Shown: one piece after another, positions 1 through 8,378 of the stretch
Layout of the letters: every line of letters starts with the position of its first letter
How positions within the stretch are numbered: position 1 is the first letter of the stretch
Assembly: GCA_964625745.1 (NCBI GenBank)
Contig: CAZVCJ010000019.1
Span: 1 to 35,911 of the forward strand
Direction of reading: 5' to 3'
Length of the DNA: 35,911 bases
Source of the DNA: CAZVCJ01 sp964625745
Lineage (GTDB): Bacteria; Chloroflexota; Anaerolineae; VGOG01
The notes under the pieces: model-generated
The model's database searches: none
Seen by the model: only the letters and a program-made list of their open reading frames with translations
What the model was told of the DNA's origin: nothing
Made by a program: the position numbers and the translations under genes

Positions 1-285
1 GAGTCTCGGATCTATGCCGGGCTCGGTGACGCCCACGGCGGCCAGGTGATAGATTCTGGAGGGCTGGCATTTTCGCACCAACTGCCACACCGTCTGGCCG
101 TCGCGCAGATCAACCTCGTGAACGCGCACCCTGTCCAGGATGCTCACAATGTTAGCTTTGCTGGCCCTTGGCTCGACGGCTAGAGTGACCTCGGCCCCCT
201 CGGCCACCAGCCGCTCCGCCAGGTGCGAGCCGATGAAGCCGGTGGCGCCGGTGACCAGAACGCTCACAGCCTCCAGTGATGTCAT
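1..285 (-). CDS. NAD-dependent epimerase/dehydratase, N-terminal part (runs off left edge)
   Basis: The 95 visible codons open with the extended-SDR nucleotide-binding signature GATGFIGSHL and continue to the conserved YHLAA strand typical of sugar-nucleotide epimerases and dehydratases. This gives an NAD(P)-binding Rossmann fold; substrate specificity lies in the missing C-terminus, so the exact reaction cannot be called. The ATG at 285 overlaps the TGA of the PIN gene (ATGA), implying translational coupling at the end of a nucleotide-sugar operon. By context (CDP-glucose synthesis and dehydration upstream) it may act on a CDP-deoxyhexose intermediate; this is inference. Confidence 0.85.
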   Translation of the reverse strand, partial: MTSLEAVSVLVTGATGFIGSHLAERLVAEGAEVTLAVEPRASKANIVSILDRVRVHEVDLRDGQTVWQLVRKCQPSRIYHLAAVGVTEPGIDPRL

Positions 286-722
286 TCCCCAACCTCGGCC
301 AGAAAACGACTGACGGTCATGGCTTTGATGCCCCGTTTGTCAAGCTGCGCCACCAGTTCCAGGTCGCGGGTGATGTCCTCGTCTCGGCTCACGATGTGGG
401 TTGCACCACTGACGACAGCGGTTTCCAGCAGGACATCGTCATCAGGGTCTCGACACAGTTGCAAGGCCCCAGAGACGGGCACTTGAGAGGCTACGTCTGC
501 AATGCTCTGGACAAAGGCATCAGCGTCAGCTGGCGTGGTACCGCGTGCCCGCATCAGTCGAGGTCGGCTCAGAACCTCTCGCAGTTCTTCCAAAAGCGGA
601 GTAGAGGTCACCAGGGTAACTCGCTCCCTTTTGGCTGCTGCCAGAACCTGAGCAGGGAAGCCCACTGGGTTGAGAAAGGCTGAGACTAACACACTAGTAT
701 CAACGACCGCCACGATGGGCAC
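282..722 (-). CDS. PIN-domain toxin (VapC-like putative RNase)
   Basis: A 146-residue PIN-fold protein, a normal size for the putative-toxin PIN family (COG1569 type). The first acidic residue is D8 in VVDTSVLVSAF, followed by E45/E46 in the TPLLEEL helix, the DPDDD cluster at 92-96, and D114/D116 in SRDED. Together these form the expected metal-binding site of a Mg-dependent endoribonuclease. Its start overlaps the antitoxin-like coding sequence by 23 bp, the usual antitoxin-then-toxin order. The target RNA is unknown. It sits inside a sugar-nucleotide operon, which suggests a module inserted into that operon. Confidence 0.85.
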   Translation of the reverse strand: MPIVAVVDTSVLVSAFLNPVGFPAQVLAAAKRERVTLVTSTPLLEELREVLSRPRLMRARGTTPADADAFVQSIADVASQVPVSGALQLCRDPDDDVLLETAVVSGATHIVSRDEDITRDLELVAQLDKRGIKAMTVSRFLAEVGE

Positions 723-1017
723 GATGCATCTCCTTGACTTCGTTCATGGCAATGGTGATTTCAGCCTCGATTTCTTCGGAGGTCAGGTCAGTAGGACGGC
801 TATGCACTTCCTCGAGCAACGCATTTAATCTGGCCCACGCTGCCTGGCGGCGCTGATGCTCGCTAGATGCCAAGTCCCGCAGCCGACGATACTCCTCAAA
901 GGGGAGAACTGCAAATACCGGTTGCCCAGCCTGTTTGAGGATGACCGGCTCTACCGAGTCTGCGGGCACAGTGCCGTAGGCTAGCTGCGCTTCTTTCAAC
1001 TGCTTTTCTTCAGCCAT
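700..1017 (-). CDS. Possible separately translated Phd/YefM-like antitoxin (internal start)
   Basis: This is the in-frame 3' end of the SDR gene, read from ATG 1017 with a purine-rich GGGAGAGGAG Shine-Dalgarno sequence just upstream, giving 105 residues. The segment EPVILKQAGQPVFAVLP followed by FEEYRRLR is the typical N-terminal DNA-binding strand-helix of Phd/YefM antitoxins, and the Glu-rich C-terminus would bind the PIN toxin. It overlaps the PIN start by 23 bp, as in ordinary toxin-antitoxin pairs. Whether the cell makes the fusion, the free antitoxin, or both cannot be decided from sequence. Confidence 0.55.
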   Translation of the reverse strand: MAEEKQLKEAQLAYGTVPADSVEPVILKQAGQPVFAVLPFEEYRRLRDLASSEHQRRQAAWARLNALLEEVHSRPTDLTSEEIEAEITIAMNEVKEMHRAHRGGR

Positions 1018-2001
1018 TTCGTATTCTCCTCTCCCAGCAAAGAACTCTCGATACCAGGCCAGCGTCTCCCGCAAGCCAGCTTCCAACGTCCACCGCGGCT
1101 CCCAGCCCAGCAGTTGCCTGGCCTTCTCGCTGCTGAGGTACTGATGACGTATCTCGTGGAGGGACTGGTTGAGGATGATGGGCTCCAGGTCAGGGCGGCT
1201 GGCTACCTCCAGGATGGCCCCGACTACCTCCAGCACGGTCCTGGGGTCGTTGAGGCCGAAGTTGAGGGCTTGACCTTGAATGGCCGGATCGTCCAGGTGC
1301 TCGGCCAGCAGGATGTAGGCGCTGACGATGTCCTCGACATAAAGATAATCGCGCGTCAGTGTGCCGTCGCTGCGCACGATGGGGCGTTCGCCTCGCAGCA
1401 CCGAGCGGATGGTGCCCGGCACTACCCGATCCCAGTGCAGGTCGCCGCCGCCGTAGATGTTCCCGCAGCGGGTGATGCCCAGCGGCAGGCCGTAGGTCTC
1501 GGCGTAGGCCAAGGCGATGAGATCGGCGCAAGACTTGGAGACGTCGTAAGGATGCCGCCCTTGCAGCGGCGCGTTCTCGTTGTAGGGTAGAACCTCGTGC
1601 TCGCCGTAAGCCTTGTCGCTGGAGGCGATCACCAATCGCGTGAGAGTTGGGCAGCGGCGGGCGGCCTCCAGCAGGGTCCACGTGCCCTTGATGTTGCTTT
1701 CGAAAGTGGACAGCGGAGCGCGATTGGCGACTGTTACCAGGGCCTGGGCCGCCAGGTGGAAGCAGGTATCAATCTCGAATTCGTTGAACGCGCGTTCCAT
1801 CAGGGCGTAATCAGTCACCGAGCCGCGCACGCGGGTGATGCGTCTGTCGTAGCCTGAGCGAACGAGCTGCGATCGGGGGGCCTCGTCGTAGATCAGTCCC
1901 ACCAAATTGGCTCCTCGGTCCACCAGGGCCATGGTCAGCCAGGAACCTAGAATGCCGGTGCAGCCGGTGATGAGGACGTTTCTATCCCGCCAGTTGAACA
2001 T
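700..2001 (-). CDS. CDP-glucose 4,6-dehydratase-like SDR fused to Phd/YefM-like antitoxin domain
   Basis: Residues 1-320 are an extended SDR: G13-x-x-G16-x-x-G19 NAD loop, FHLAAQALV strand, SSDK at 127-130, Y152-x-x-x-K156 catalytic pair and the GNIYGGGD segment characteristic of CDP-glucose 4,6-dehydratases (RfbG type). With the cytidylyltransferase immediately upstream it probably converts CDP-glucose to CDP-4-keto-6-deoxyglucose. The SDR ends at about its natural C-terminus, but no stop codon follows. The frame continues into about 105 residues resembling Phd/YefM antitoxins (EPVILKQAGQPVFAVLPFEEY). An internal ATG at 1017 (residue 329) preceded by GGGAGAGGAG could start the antitoxin separately. 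ATG 2001 is chosen because the Rossmann strand begins at once. Confidence 0.85.
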   Translation of the reverse strand: MFNWRDRNVLITGCTGILGSWLTMALVDRGANLVGLIYDEAPRSQLVRSGYDRRITRVRGSVTDYALMERAFNEFEIDTCFHLAAQALVTVANRAPLSTFESNIKGTWTLLEAARRCPTLTRLVIASSDKAYGEHEVLPYNENAPLQGRHPYDVSKSCADLIALAYAETYGLPLGITRCGNIYGGGDLHWDRVVPGTIRSVLRGERPIVRSDGTLTRDYLYVEDIVSAYILLAEHLDDPAIQGQALNFGLNDPRTVLEVVGAILEVASRPDLEPIILNQSLHEIRHQYLSSEKARQLLGWEPRWTLEAGLRETLAWYREFFAGRGEYEMAEEKQLKEAQLAYGTVPADSVEPVILKQAGQPVFAVLPFEEYRRLRDLASSEHQRRQAAWARLNALLEEVHSRPTDLTSEEIEAEITIAMNEVKEMHRAHRGGR

Positions 2002-2033
2002 GGTATTATGCCCCCCTCAATTCCCCCCAGAAT

Positions 2034-2110
2034 GAGTTTTGAGTTTCGGGTTTCGAGTTGGATGAACTCGAAACTCCGAGCCCGAAACTCCAAACTGCCT
2101 ATGCGGGGGG
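2034..2110. repeat. Stutter-repeat hairpin, copy 1 (GAGTTTC words)
   Basis: Words of the form GAGTTTC/GGGTTTC at 2041-2059 face their complement at 2065-2090, giving an imperfect hairpin. The shared tail CCGAAACTCCAAACTGCC and following TATGCGG also occurs in the second copy at 2909-3000. It fills the gap between rfbF and the dehydratase gene, 33 bp upstream of the latter's ATG. Confidence 0.8.
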
Positions 2111-2133
2111 GAAGCGACTTTGAGCTTTGGACT

Positions 2134-3015
2134 TCATTCCCAAATCTTCCACGGCGCATTGCCTGAGGTCCACATCTCATTCAAGGTGCGCAGATCGGTT
2201 CGCGTATCCATGCACTGCCAGAAGCCGTCGTGCCGATAGACGGCCAGTTGCCCAGCGGCAGCCAATTGCTCCAGAGGCTCCTTTTCCAGGACACTGTTTT
2301 CGTCGAGGTAGTCGAACACCTCTCGGTTGAAGACGAAGAAGCCGCCGCTCACCAGGCCGTTCACCTGTGGCTTCTCGCTGAAGGCCGTGACCAGGCCCCG
2401 TCCATCGCTCTGCACCACGCCGAAACGGGAGAAGGGATGCACCCCGGTCACGGTGGCGATTCTCCCCATCTCCCGGTGAAACCTCAGCAAGTCGGCGATG
2501 ACGATGTCGGCCACGCCGTCGCCGTAGCTGACGAGGAAGGTGTCTTCTTCGATGTACTTCTCGATCCGCTTGATGCGGCCACCGGTGTTGGTCTCCAGGC
2601 CGGTATCGGCCAGAGTGACGGTGAAGTTCTCCTCACCGTGATTGTCGTGGAAAGCGAGCTCTTGCTCTGCTCCCAGGGTGATGGTGAAATCCCTGGTCAT
2701 GCACTCGTAGTCGAGGAAGTAGCGCTTGATCATCTCGCCCTTGTAGCCCAGGCATAGCACGAAATCCTGGTAGCCGTAGTGAGCGTAGATCTTCATGATG
2801 TGCCAGAGAATGGGCTTATCGCCGATAGGCACCAGCGGCTTGGGTCGAAACTCCGTCTCGTGCTCCATGCGGGTACCCTTCCCACCGCATAGTATCACCA
2901 CTTTCAATGAGTTTCGAGTTTCGAGTTTCGGGTTTCGAGTTGAATGGACTCGAAACCCCGAACCCGAAACTCCAAACTGCCTATGCGGTGGGAGAAGCGA
3001 CGTGGAATCAGACAC
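2134..3015 (-). CDS. rfbF: Glucose-1-phosphate cytidylyltransferase
   Basis: Makes CDP-glucose from CTP and glucose-1-phosphate, the first step toward CDP-deoxyhexoses. The core begins KVVILCGGKGTRM (nucleotide-binding loop) followed by RPKPLVPIGDKPILWH, both diagnostic of the family, and the length from that point (about 257 residues) is normal. The first 36 residues are encoded by an intergenic repeat element. GTG 3015 has a GGGAGAG ribosome site and overlaps the upstream stop by 8 bp, so the repeat may be translated as an N-terminal extension. Alternatively translation starts at TTG 2907, exactly where family members start, but without a visible ribosome site. Downstream is the matching dehydratase. 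Confidence 0.9.
   Translation of the reverse strand: MSDSTSLLPPHRQFGVSGSGFRVHSTRNPKLETRNSLKVVILCGGKGTRMEHETEFRPKPLVPIGDKPILWHIMKIYAHYGYQDFVLCLGYKGEMIKRYFLDYECMTRDFTITLGAEQELAFHDNHGEENFTVTLADTGLETNTGGRIKRIEKYIEEDTFLVSYGDGVADIVIADLLRFHREMGRIATVTGVHPFSRFGVVQSDGRGLVTAFSEKPQVNGLVSGGFFVFNREVFDYLDENSVLEKEPLEQLAAAGQLAVYRHDGFWQCMDTRTDLRTLNEMWTSGNAPWKIWE
2909..3000. repeat. Stutter-repeat hairpin, copy 2 (GAGTTTC heptamers)
   Basis: GAGTTTC is repeated head to tail with period 7 from about 2909, then GGGTTTCGAGT at 2930-2940 pairs with ACTCGAAACCC at 2948-2958 around a short loop. The tail is shared with copy 1 in the same orientation. It abuts the TTG at 2907 where conserved rfbF coding begins. Confidence 0.8.
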
Positions 3016-4034
3016 CGTATCTCTCCCTCATTGTTTCCGAGACCGCCACTGTCAGCTCGAAAGCGCGCTCCGCTGCTTTCTCCGAGAGGGTGCGCAGGCC
3101 ACAGGAGGGGGTGATCAGCGAGGAATGGATGAGATCATCAAAGGAGATGCCCTTCTTTACCAGAAGGTCCATCGCCTCGTGCAATCGCGCCATCAGGCTC
3201 TCCACTGTCTCATGCATTAAAGCCTCTTCGTTATCCGCAGGGACGATGCCCCAGGCGATGATGCCCCCGCGCTTCAGGAAGGCCCTCACCTCCGCGACGT
3301 ACAGGGAAAAGGCCTGGGCATAGTTGTAGGTGTCGAAGCTGATTATCTCCGCCGAAGTGGACAGCAGTAACGACCAATCGGTGTTGCCGCAGCAGTGGGT
3401 GCCTTTGAGCCCTGTGAGGCCAGCGAAAACTTCCTCCAAGAGAGTTATAACTTGCTCTCTGTTCAGGGAGATGTGGGCCGAGCCGAAGGCGCTCATGTAT
3501 GGCTCGTCAATGAAAATCAGGGTATTCGGCGCCAGCTTGCGCAGCTCTTGCTCCTGCCAGGCGGCCTTGAGACGCAGGTGCTTGGCCAGGGCGTCGGCCA
3601 GGATGTCGTCGTAGAGCACCGGACGGCGATCCTGGTCAACCACGGTGAGTCCCCAACTGATCGGCCCTGTCACCTGGCCCTTCACCACTACTGGCTGGTT
3701 TTCGCTGGCCGATAGCGCCCGAGGAAATGCCGCCAGGCCGGCCGCGTAGTCAGCGCCGAGGGCGCCGTAGCTCAAATCGTTCTCCAGGTAGGCCAGGTAA
3801 AGTCGCTCCAGGCGGGGGTCCAGATCCTTAGTCCGATCCACGTAAATGCGCTCGCCATCCAGTACCACGCCGGGGAAGCCCTCGCTGAACTGGACGTACA
3901 TGTTCTCCAAGAAAGTGCGCTTGGGCAGTTGTGGCCAGGTGGGAATGTAGGGAAAATGCTCCAATACCAACTCACAAGCGGCTTGTGGATCCGTATGGGG
4001 GGTGCTGCCGACGTGCAAGGGCAACAGTTTAGGC

Positions 4035-4048
<14 letters not shown>
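3008..4048 (-). CDS. Core-MetE-type methionine synthase (UROD/MetE-like superfamily)
   Basis: A 346-residue single-barrel relative of the C-terminal catalytic domain of cobalamin-independent methionine synthase, lacking the N-terminal folate half. Motifs: VTGPISWG at 126-133 (MetE LTGP loop), FIDEP at 179-183, THCCG with H218 and C220 matching the MetE HxC zinc pair, D239 in SFDTY where E. coli MetE has the zinc ligand Glu, and C316 in TPSCGLRT matching the last zinc Cys. Core-MetE proteins, described for example in Dehalococcoides, take the methyl group from a corrinoid rather than folate; the methyl donor here is inferred. It overlaps mtnA by 14 bp and shares its SAM-I riboswitch, supporting a role in methionine synthesis. 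Confidence 0.75.
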
Positions 4049-5129
<1,081 letters not shown>

Positions 5130-5153
5130 GATTGCACATCCTCACCATACAAC

Positions 5154-5181
5154 AAAAAATCTCTCTTATTCGATGAGAGAT
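5154..5181 (-). terminator. Riboswitch-controlled intrinsic terminator
   Basis: On the minus strand ATCTCTC and GAGAGAT form a stem around a 9-nt loop, followed by six T (A-run at 5154-5159). The 5' arm is also the partner of the antiterminator (GATGAGAGAT at 5194-5203 with its complement at 5172-5181). Confidence 0.88.
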
Positions 5182-5384
5182 AAAGTCGAGATGATCTCTC
5201 ATCTTTCAGAACGCCAAAGCAGCGCTCTGCCGGAATTGGCACCATAGATGGTCAGATGGTCATTTGGTCCTTGGTCTCGTGGTCGAGATTCTGACCAAGG
5301 ACTATCCGACCAAGGACCATCCGACTACCCTGGTTGCCGGGGTTTCGTTGGGCCGGTCCCTCCACCCCTCTGGATAAGAGTGTC
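5172..5384 (-). promoter_or_regulatory. SAM-I (S-box) riboswitch, with an 88-nt P3 insertion
   Basis: Read on the minus strand, the leader contains the S-box core in order: CTCTTATC (P1 5', 5373-5380), AGAGGGGTGGAGGGACCGG, GAAACCCCGGCAACC (ending at 5332), GGTGCCAATTCC (5232-5243), the P4 stem CAGAGCGC/GCGTTCTG, then GAAAGATGAGAG (5196-5207), whose GATGAGAG closes P1 with CTCTTATC over 8 bp. GATGAGAGAT can instead pair with ATCTCTCATC (5172-5181) as an antiterminator; SAM binding frees that arm for the terminator. This is an OFF switch for mtnA and core-MetE. The segment between GGCAACC and GGTGCC (5244-5331) is 88 nt and consists of a GGTC-word stutter hairpin, far longer than a usual P3. 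Confidence 0.95.
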
Positions 5385-5408
5385 CAGATTATCGAATTGT
5401 TGGGGCTT

Positions 5409-5437
5409 ATAGTAACATATCTAAGGTATTTTGTCAA
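5409..5437 (-). promoter_or_regulatory. Sigma-70-type promoter for the riboswitch/mtnA operon
   Basis: TTGACA at 5437-5432 (minus strand), a 17-nt spacer, then TACTAT at 5414-5409. Predicted start near 5402, about 20 nt before the riboswitch P1. Confidence 0.75.
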
Positions 5438-5447
5438 ACTCACGAAG

Positions 5448-5476
5448 TTGACAACCCTCGCCAATGCGGGCATAAT
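5448..5476 (+). promoter_or_regulatory. Sigma-70-type promoter giving a leaderless transcript
   Basis: TTGACA at 5448-5453, exactly 17 nt, then CATAAT at 5471-5476. Seven bases downstream of the -10 is A5483, the first base of the ATG of the lytic transglycosylase gene, and no Shine-Dalgarno sequence can fit. It is divergent from the mtnA promoter, the two -35 boxes being 10 bp apart. Confidence 0.75.
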
Positions 5477-5482
5477 ATAGGT

Positions 5483-8059
5483 ATGAGTCGGAGAACATTG
5501 GTCTGTAAAATCATAGCGGTTTCACTGGCTTTGGCTTGCACAGTCCTGGGTTGCCGGAGACCGGCCAACACGCCATCTCCCACATCCACGCCGTCGCTGA
5601 CAGCCACGTCTGGGGCCACTCTTACTGTCACCTTTACTCCTACCCGCACCCCTACATCTACGCCAACCCCCACACCTACGCCCACCCTCACCCCCACACC
5701 TACGCCCACCCTCACTCCCACCCCCACACCTACGCCTACCCTCACTCCCACACCTACACCCACAACCACCTCCACTCCTACCTCTACCCTCACCCCCACC
5801 CCTACGCCTACCCCCACCTCGACGCCCCAGCCCGCCGAGCGCCTTGAGGCAGGGCGTGCTTATCAGAGGAATGGCGACTACGAGCGGGCCATCACTGAAT
5901 ATGAGGTCCTTCTATCTGAAAAAGCTGCGGAAGAGGCCAGGGAGGCCAGTTTTCTCATTGGCGAAAGTCACTTTCTGAATGGAGACTATCAACTGGCGGA
6001 AGAGGACCTCGAGAGATTCCTGCGGGATTATCCTGACGATGAGCGCGGCGCCCAGGTTCTCTTTCTCATAGCCAGAAGCCATGAGCGGATGGGGGATTGT
6101 GTGACAGCTATCGAATACTACCGCCGGTACCTGGCTCAGAGGGATGTCGTAGCTGACTATGTGCACGAGCTTATCGGCGACTGCTACGTGAATCTGGAAG
6201 ACTACTCTCAGGCTATCGTGGCCTATAGGGAAGCTCTCCAAGAATCCCCAAGCTCTGACCAGGAGACTGGGCTCATGGAGAAAGTGGCCGACGCTTATTC
6301 AACCGCGGCCAGGTATGCTGAGTCCATAACCTGGTATGAGGCTCTCCTCAGAAAAGCAGAGAAGGACGACCAGCGGGCCAAGTTCGAGTATCTGATCGGC
6401 CAATCATATCTGGAGTTGGAGAAGCCAGAGGAGGCTCACCAGCACTTCTTGGAGGCGGTGGATCGCTATCCCAAGGCCTGGTATGCTTATCAGGCGTTGG
6501 TGGAGTTGGTGGATGCCGGCGTCGAGGTGGATGAATACCAGCGGGGGCTGGTGGACTACTATGCCGGTGCCTATTGGCCAGCTATCCGGGCCTTCTTCCG
6601 CTACATCGAGAGCACCCCGGATCACACGGGCGATGCTTACTACTACGTCGGTTTTGCTTACTCGGCGGTAGGCTCTTATGAATCGGCCATGAGCGCGTTC
6701 GATGCCCTCATCGAATCCTATCCCACCAGTGGGTACTTTGGCTACGCCTGGCTGGGGAAGGCCAAGGCTCTGGCTAGCCAAAACCAGCACGATGAGGCTC
6801 TGAATACCTACCGAGAGTTTGCGCGGCTCTACCCAGGCCATGAGCTAGCGGAAGAGGCCCTCTGGCGGGCTGCCTCCCTCTCCGAGGCAGACAAGGACTA
6901 CGACGAGGCAGCGCGCGCTTACCTGGATTTGCAGACGAGGTATCCCCAGGGACAGTACGCTGCGATAGCCCTCTTCCAGGCGGGACTGTGCTACTACCGG
7001 CTGGATGAAAGCGAGAAACCCATCGAAGCCTGGCAGAAGCTGCTGGATACTTACGAGGACCCCGATCTGCATACCCAAACCCTCTTTTGGGTGGGAAAGG
7101 TGCTGCTCCAGCTAGGTGAAACGAGAGACGCTACCACCTATCTGGAGAAAGCGGTCTCTGCAGACTCGGAAGGATATTACGGCCTGCGGGCCAGAGATTT
7201 GAGCCAGCCAACTTCGCTCGGCCTGGGCTTGGCGATCCAGGCCATTGACGAGAAAGCCGAGCGAGAGGAGGCCGAAGCCTGGCTGGCTACCTGGGTAGAG
7301 GGAGTGAGCCACGATCAGAGCTTGGGTAGCCTGAGCCTAGAGTTAGAGAAAGATTTGCGCTTCCAGCGGGGTGAGGAGCTACTGGCTGTGGGCTTGCTTG
7401 AGGAAACGGGAGCAGAGTTGGATGCCTTGCGGAAGGAGTTGCTCGCTGATCCTTTGACTCTCTATCAACTTTCTTTGGCTTTGCGCGAGCGGGGTCTGTA
7501 TCGTCTGTCCATCCTTTGTGCTCAGAGGTTGATCCAGCTCTCTCCTGCTGAGTCCGTCGGCCAGGCGCCGCGCTTCCTGCAACGCCTGGTATATCCTCTC
7601 TACTTCGATGACCTGGTGCTGGCTGAGGCCGAGGCCAACAACTTCGATCCTTTGCTGCTCTGTGCTCTGATCTGGCAGGAGAGTCTGTTCGAAGGATGGG
7701 CCACCTCCTGGGCTAGTGCGCAAGGTCTAACTCAGGTCATACCTGCCACTGGCGACTGGATCGCTCTGCAATTGCGCTGGAAAGACTACCAGCCCGAACA
7801 TCTCTATCGGCCTTACCTCAACGTCAAGTTCGGGGCCTGGTACCTGGCCCGGCAGTTGAGGGATTTTGAGAACAATCTTTTTGCTGCCCTGGCTGCCTAC
7901 AATGGCGGGCCTGGCAACGCAGCCCGTTGGCTGGAGCTGACGGAGTATGGCGACGAAGACCTCTTCGTGGAGAGCATCTCCAATGCCGAGACCAGGCGCT
8001 ACGTCGAGAAGGTCTATGAGCACTACGCCGTGTATCGTGAGCTTTATGGAGGGGAGTGA
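5483..8059 (+). CDS. Lipoprotein with Thr/Pro linker, TPR repeats and SLT lytic transglycosylase domain
   Basis: An 858-residue exported murein hydrolase resembling soluble lytic transglycosylase Slt70 in layout. Residues 1-24 are a lipoprotein signal ending in TVLGC with C24 as the lipidated Cys. Residues about 28-115 are a Thr/Pro linker encoded by tandem ACNCCC-like units. About 118-610 is a superhelix of tetratricopeptide repeats (YERAITEYEVLL, YQLAEEDLERFL and others). The C-terminal catalytic domain has E733 in LIWQES, then ASAQGLTQVIPATG and AAYNGGPGNA, the three SLT signature blocks. It should cleave peptidoglycan glycan strands from the cell surface. It is divergently transcribed from mtnA and monocistronic. 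ATG 5483 is fixed by the signal peptide and promoter. Confidence 0.93.
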   Translation: MSRRTLVCKIIAVSLALACTVLGCRRPANTPSPTSTPSLTATSGATLTVTFTPTRTPTSTPTPTPTPTLTPTPTPTLTPTPTPTPTLTPTPTPTTTSTPTSTLTPTPTPTPTSTPQPAERLEAGRAYQRNGDYERAITEYEVLLSEKAAEEAREASFLIGESHFLNGDYQLAEEDLERFLRDYPDDERGAQVLFLIARSHERMGDCVTAIEYYRRYLAQRDVVADYVHELIGDCYVNLEDYSQAIVAYREALQESPSSDQETGLMEKVADAYSTAARYAESITWYEALLRKAEKDDQRAKFEYLIGQSYLELEKPEEAHQHFLEAVDRYPKAWYAYQALVELVDAGVEVDEYQRGLVDYYAGAYWPAIRAFFRYIESTPDHTGDAYYYVGFAYSAVGSYESAMSAFDALIESYPTSGYFGYAWLGKAKALASQNQHDEALNTYREFARLYPGHELAEEALWRAASLSEADKDYDEAARAYLDLQTRYPQGQYAAIALFQAGLCYYRLDESEKPIEAWQKLLDTYEDPDLHTQTLFWVGKVLLQLGETRDATTYLEKAVSADSEGYYGLRARDLSQPTSLGLGLAIQAIDEKAEREEAEAWLATWVEGVSHDQSLGSLSLELEKDLRFQRGEELLAVGLLEETGAELDALRKELLADPLTLYQLSLALRERGLYRLSILCAQRLIQLSPAESVGQAPRFLQRLVYPLYFDDLVLAEAEANNFDPLLLCALIWQESLFEGWATSWASAQGLTQVIPATGDWIALQLRWKDYQPEHLYRPYLNVKFGAWYLARQLRDFENNLFAALAAYNGGPGNAARWLELTEYGDEDLFVESISNAETRRYVEKVYEHYAVYRELYGGE
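5576..5828 (+). repeat. Tandem low-complexity Thr/Pro-coding repeat
   Basis: CCCAC/CCTAC units with period about 6 encode the (TP)n linker of the lytic transglycosylase. The opposite strand is open in one frame (Val-Gly repeats) only because of this composition. Confidence 0.9.
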
Positions 8060-8283
8060 AGTAGCCATGCGCGTCAAGCTAAGACGGCAGCCTGCGGGAA
8101 AATGGTTGCTTGCCAGCTCCGCCGTGGCATAAAGTGCCACGGCTACGAAGCTGCCATCCCGTAAACGGGATTCTTGAGCCCGATTTCATCGGGCGGGAGC
8201 TTTGTAGCACGGCCACTTCATGGCCGTGCGGCCCCGGCAAGCACGATGTTACCCTTAACTTGACGCGCATGGGTGAAGTAGCC
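8056..8283. mobile_element. MITE-like element: 18-bp terminal inverted repeats, cloverleaf of hairpins, 11-bp flanking direct repeats
   Basis: CATGCGCGTCAAGCTAAG (8066-8083) is inverted at 8254-8271 with one mismatch. GTGAAGTAGCC occurs directly at 8056-8066 and 8273-8283, like a target duplication, although the left copy overlaps the terminal repeat by one base. Inside are nested stems: GCTTGCC/GGCAAGC (8108-8114/8236-8242), GCCGTGGCA/TGCCACGGC (8121-8143), GCTACGAAGCT/AGCTTTGTAGC (8142-8152/8198-8208, one G-T pair) enclosing ATCCCG/CGGGAT (8156-8171) and GCCCGAT/ATCGGGC (8178-8194), and GCACGGCCA/TGGCCGTGC (8207-8229). No reading frame is conserved in it. It could be a non-autonomous mobile element or a structured RNA; nothing identifies a partner transposase here. 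Confidence 0.75.
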
Positions 8284-8319
8284 CAGGGCAAAGATTAAGA
8301 GGGCTTCCGGCAGTGCAAA

Positions 8320-8348
8320 TTGCATTTAGTAAGAATCTGGTTTATAAT
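8320..8348 (+). promoter_or_regulatory. Sigma-70-type promoter for the GNAT gene
   Basis: TTGCAT at 8320-8325, 17-nt spacer, perfect TATAAT at 8343-8348. Predicted start about 8355. Confidence 0.75.
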
Positions 8349-8378
8349 TGACTCCAGAGAACCCACGAATTCCTGCCC

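Noticed and set aside
1114..1590. Long plus-strand open frame antisense to the dehydratase gene
   Set aside because: The minus strand carries clear SDR motifs; the antisense frame shows no family pattern and arises from GC-rich codon bias.
5440..5817. Minus-strand frame encoding Val-Gly repeats opposite the Thr/Pro linker
   Set aside because: Pure consequence of the complementary low-complexity repeat; no start context, and it runs through both divergent promoters.
5576..5828. Regular repeats considered as a CRISPR array
   Set aside because: Unit length about 6 bp with no spacers; it is a coding low-complexity tract. The other short repeats here also lack repeat-spacer structure.
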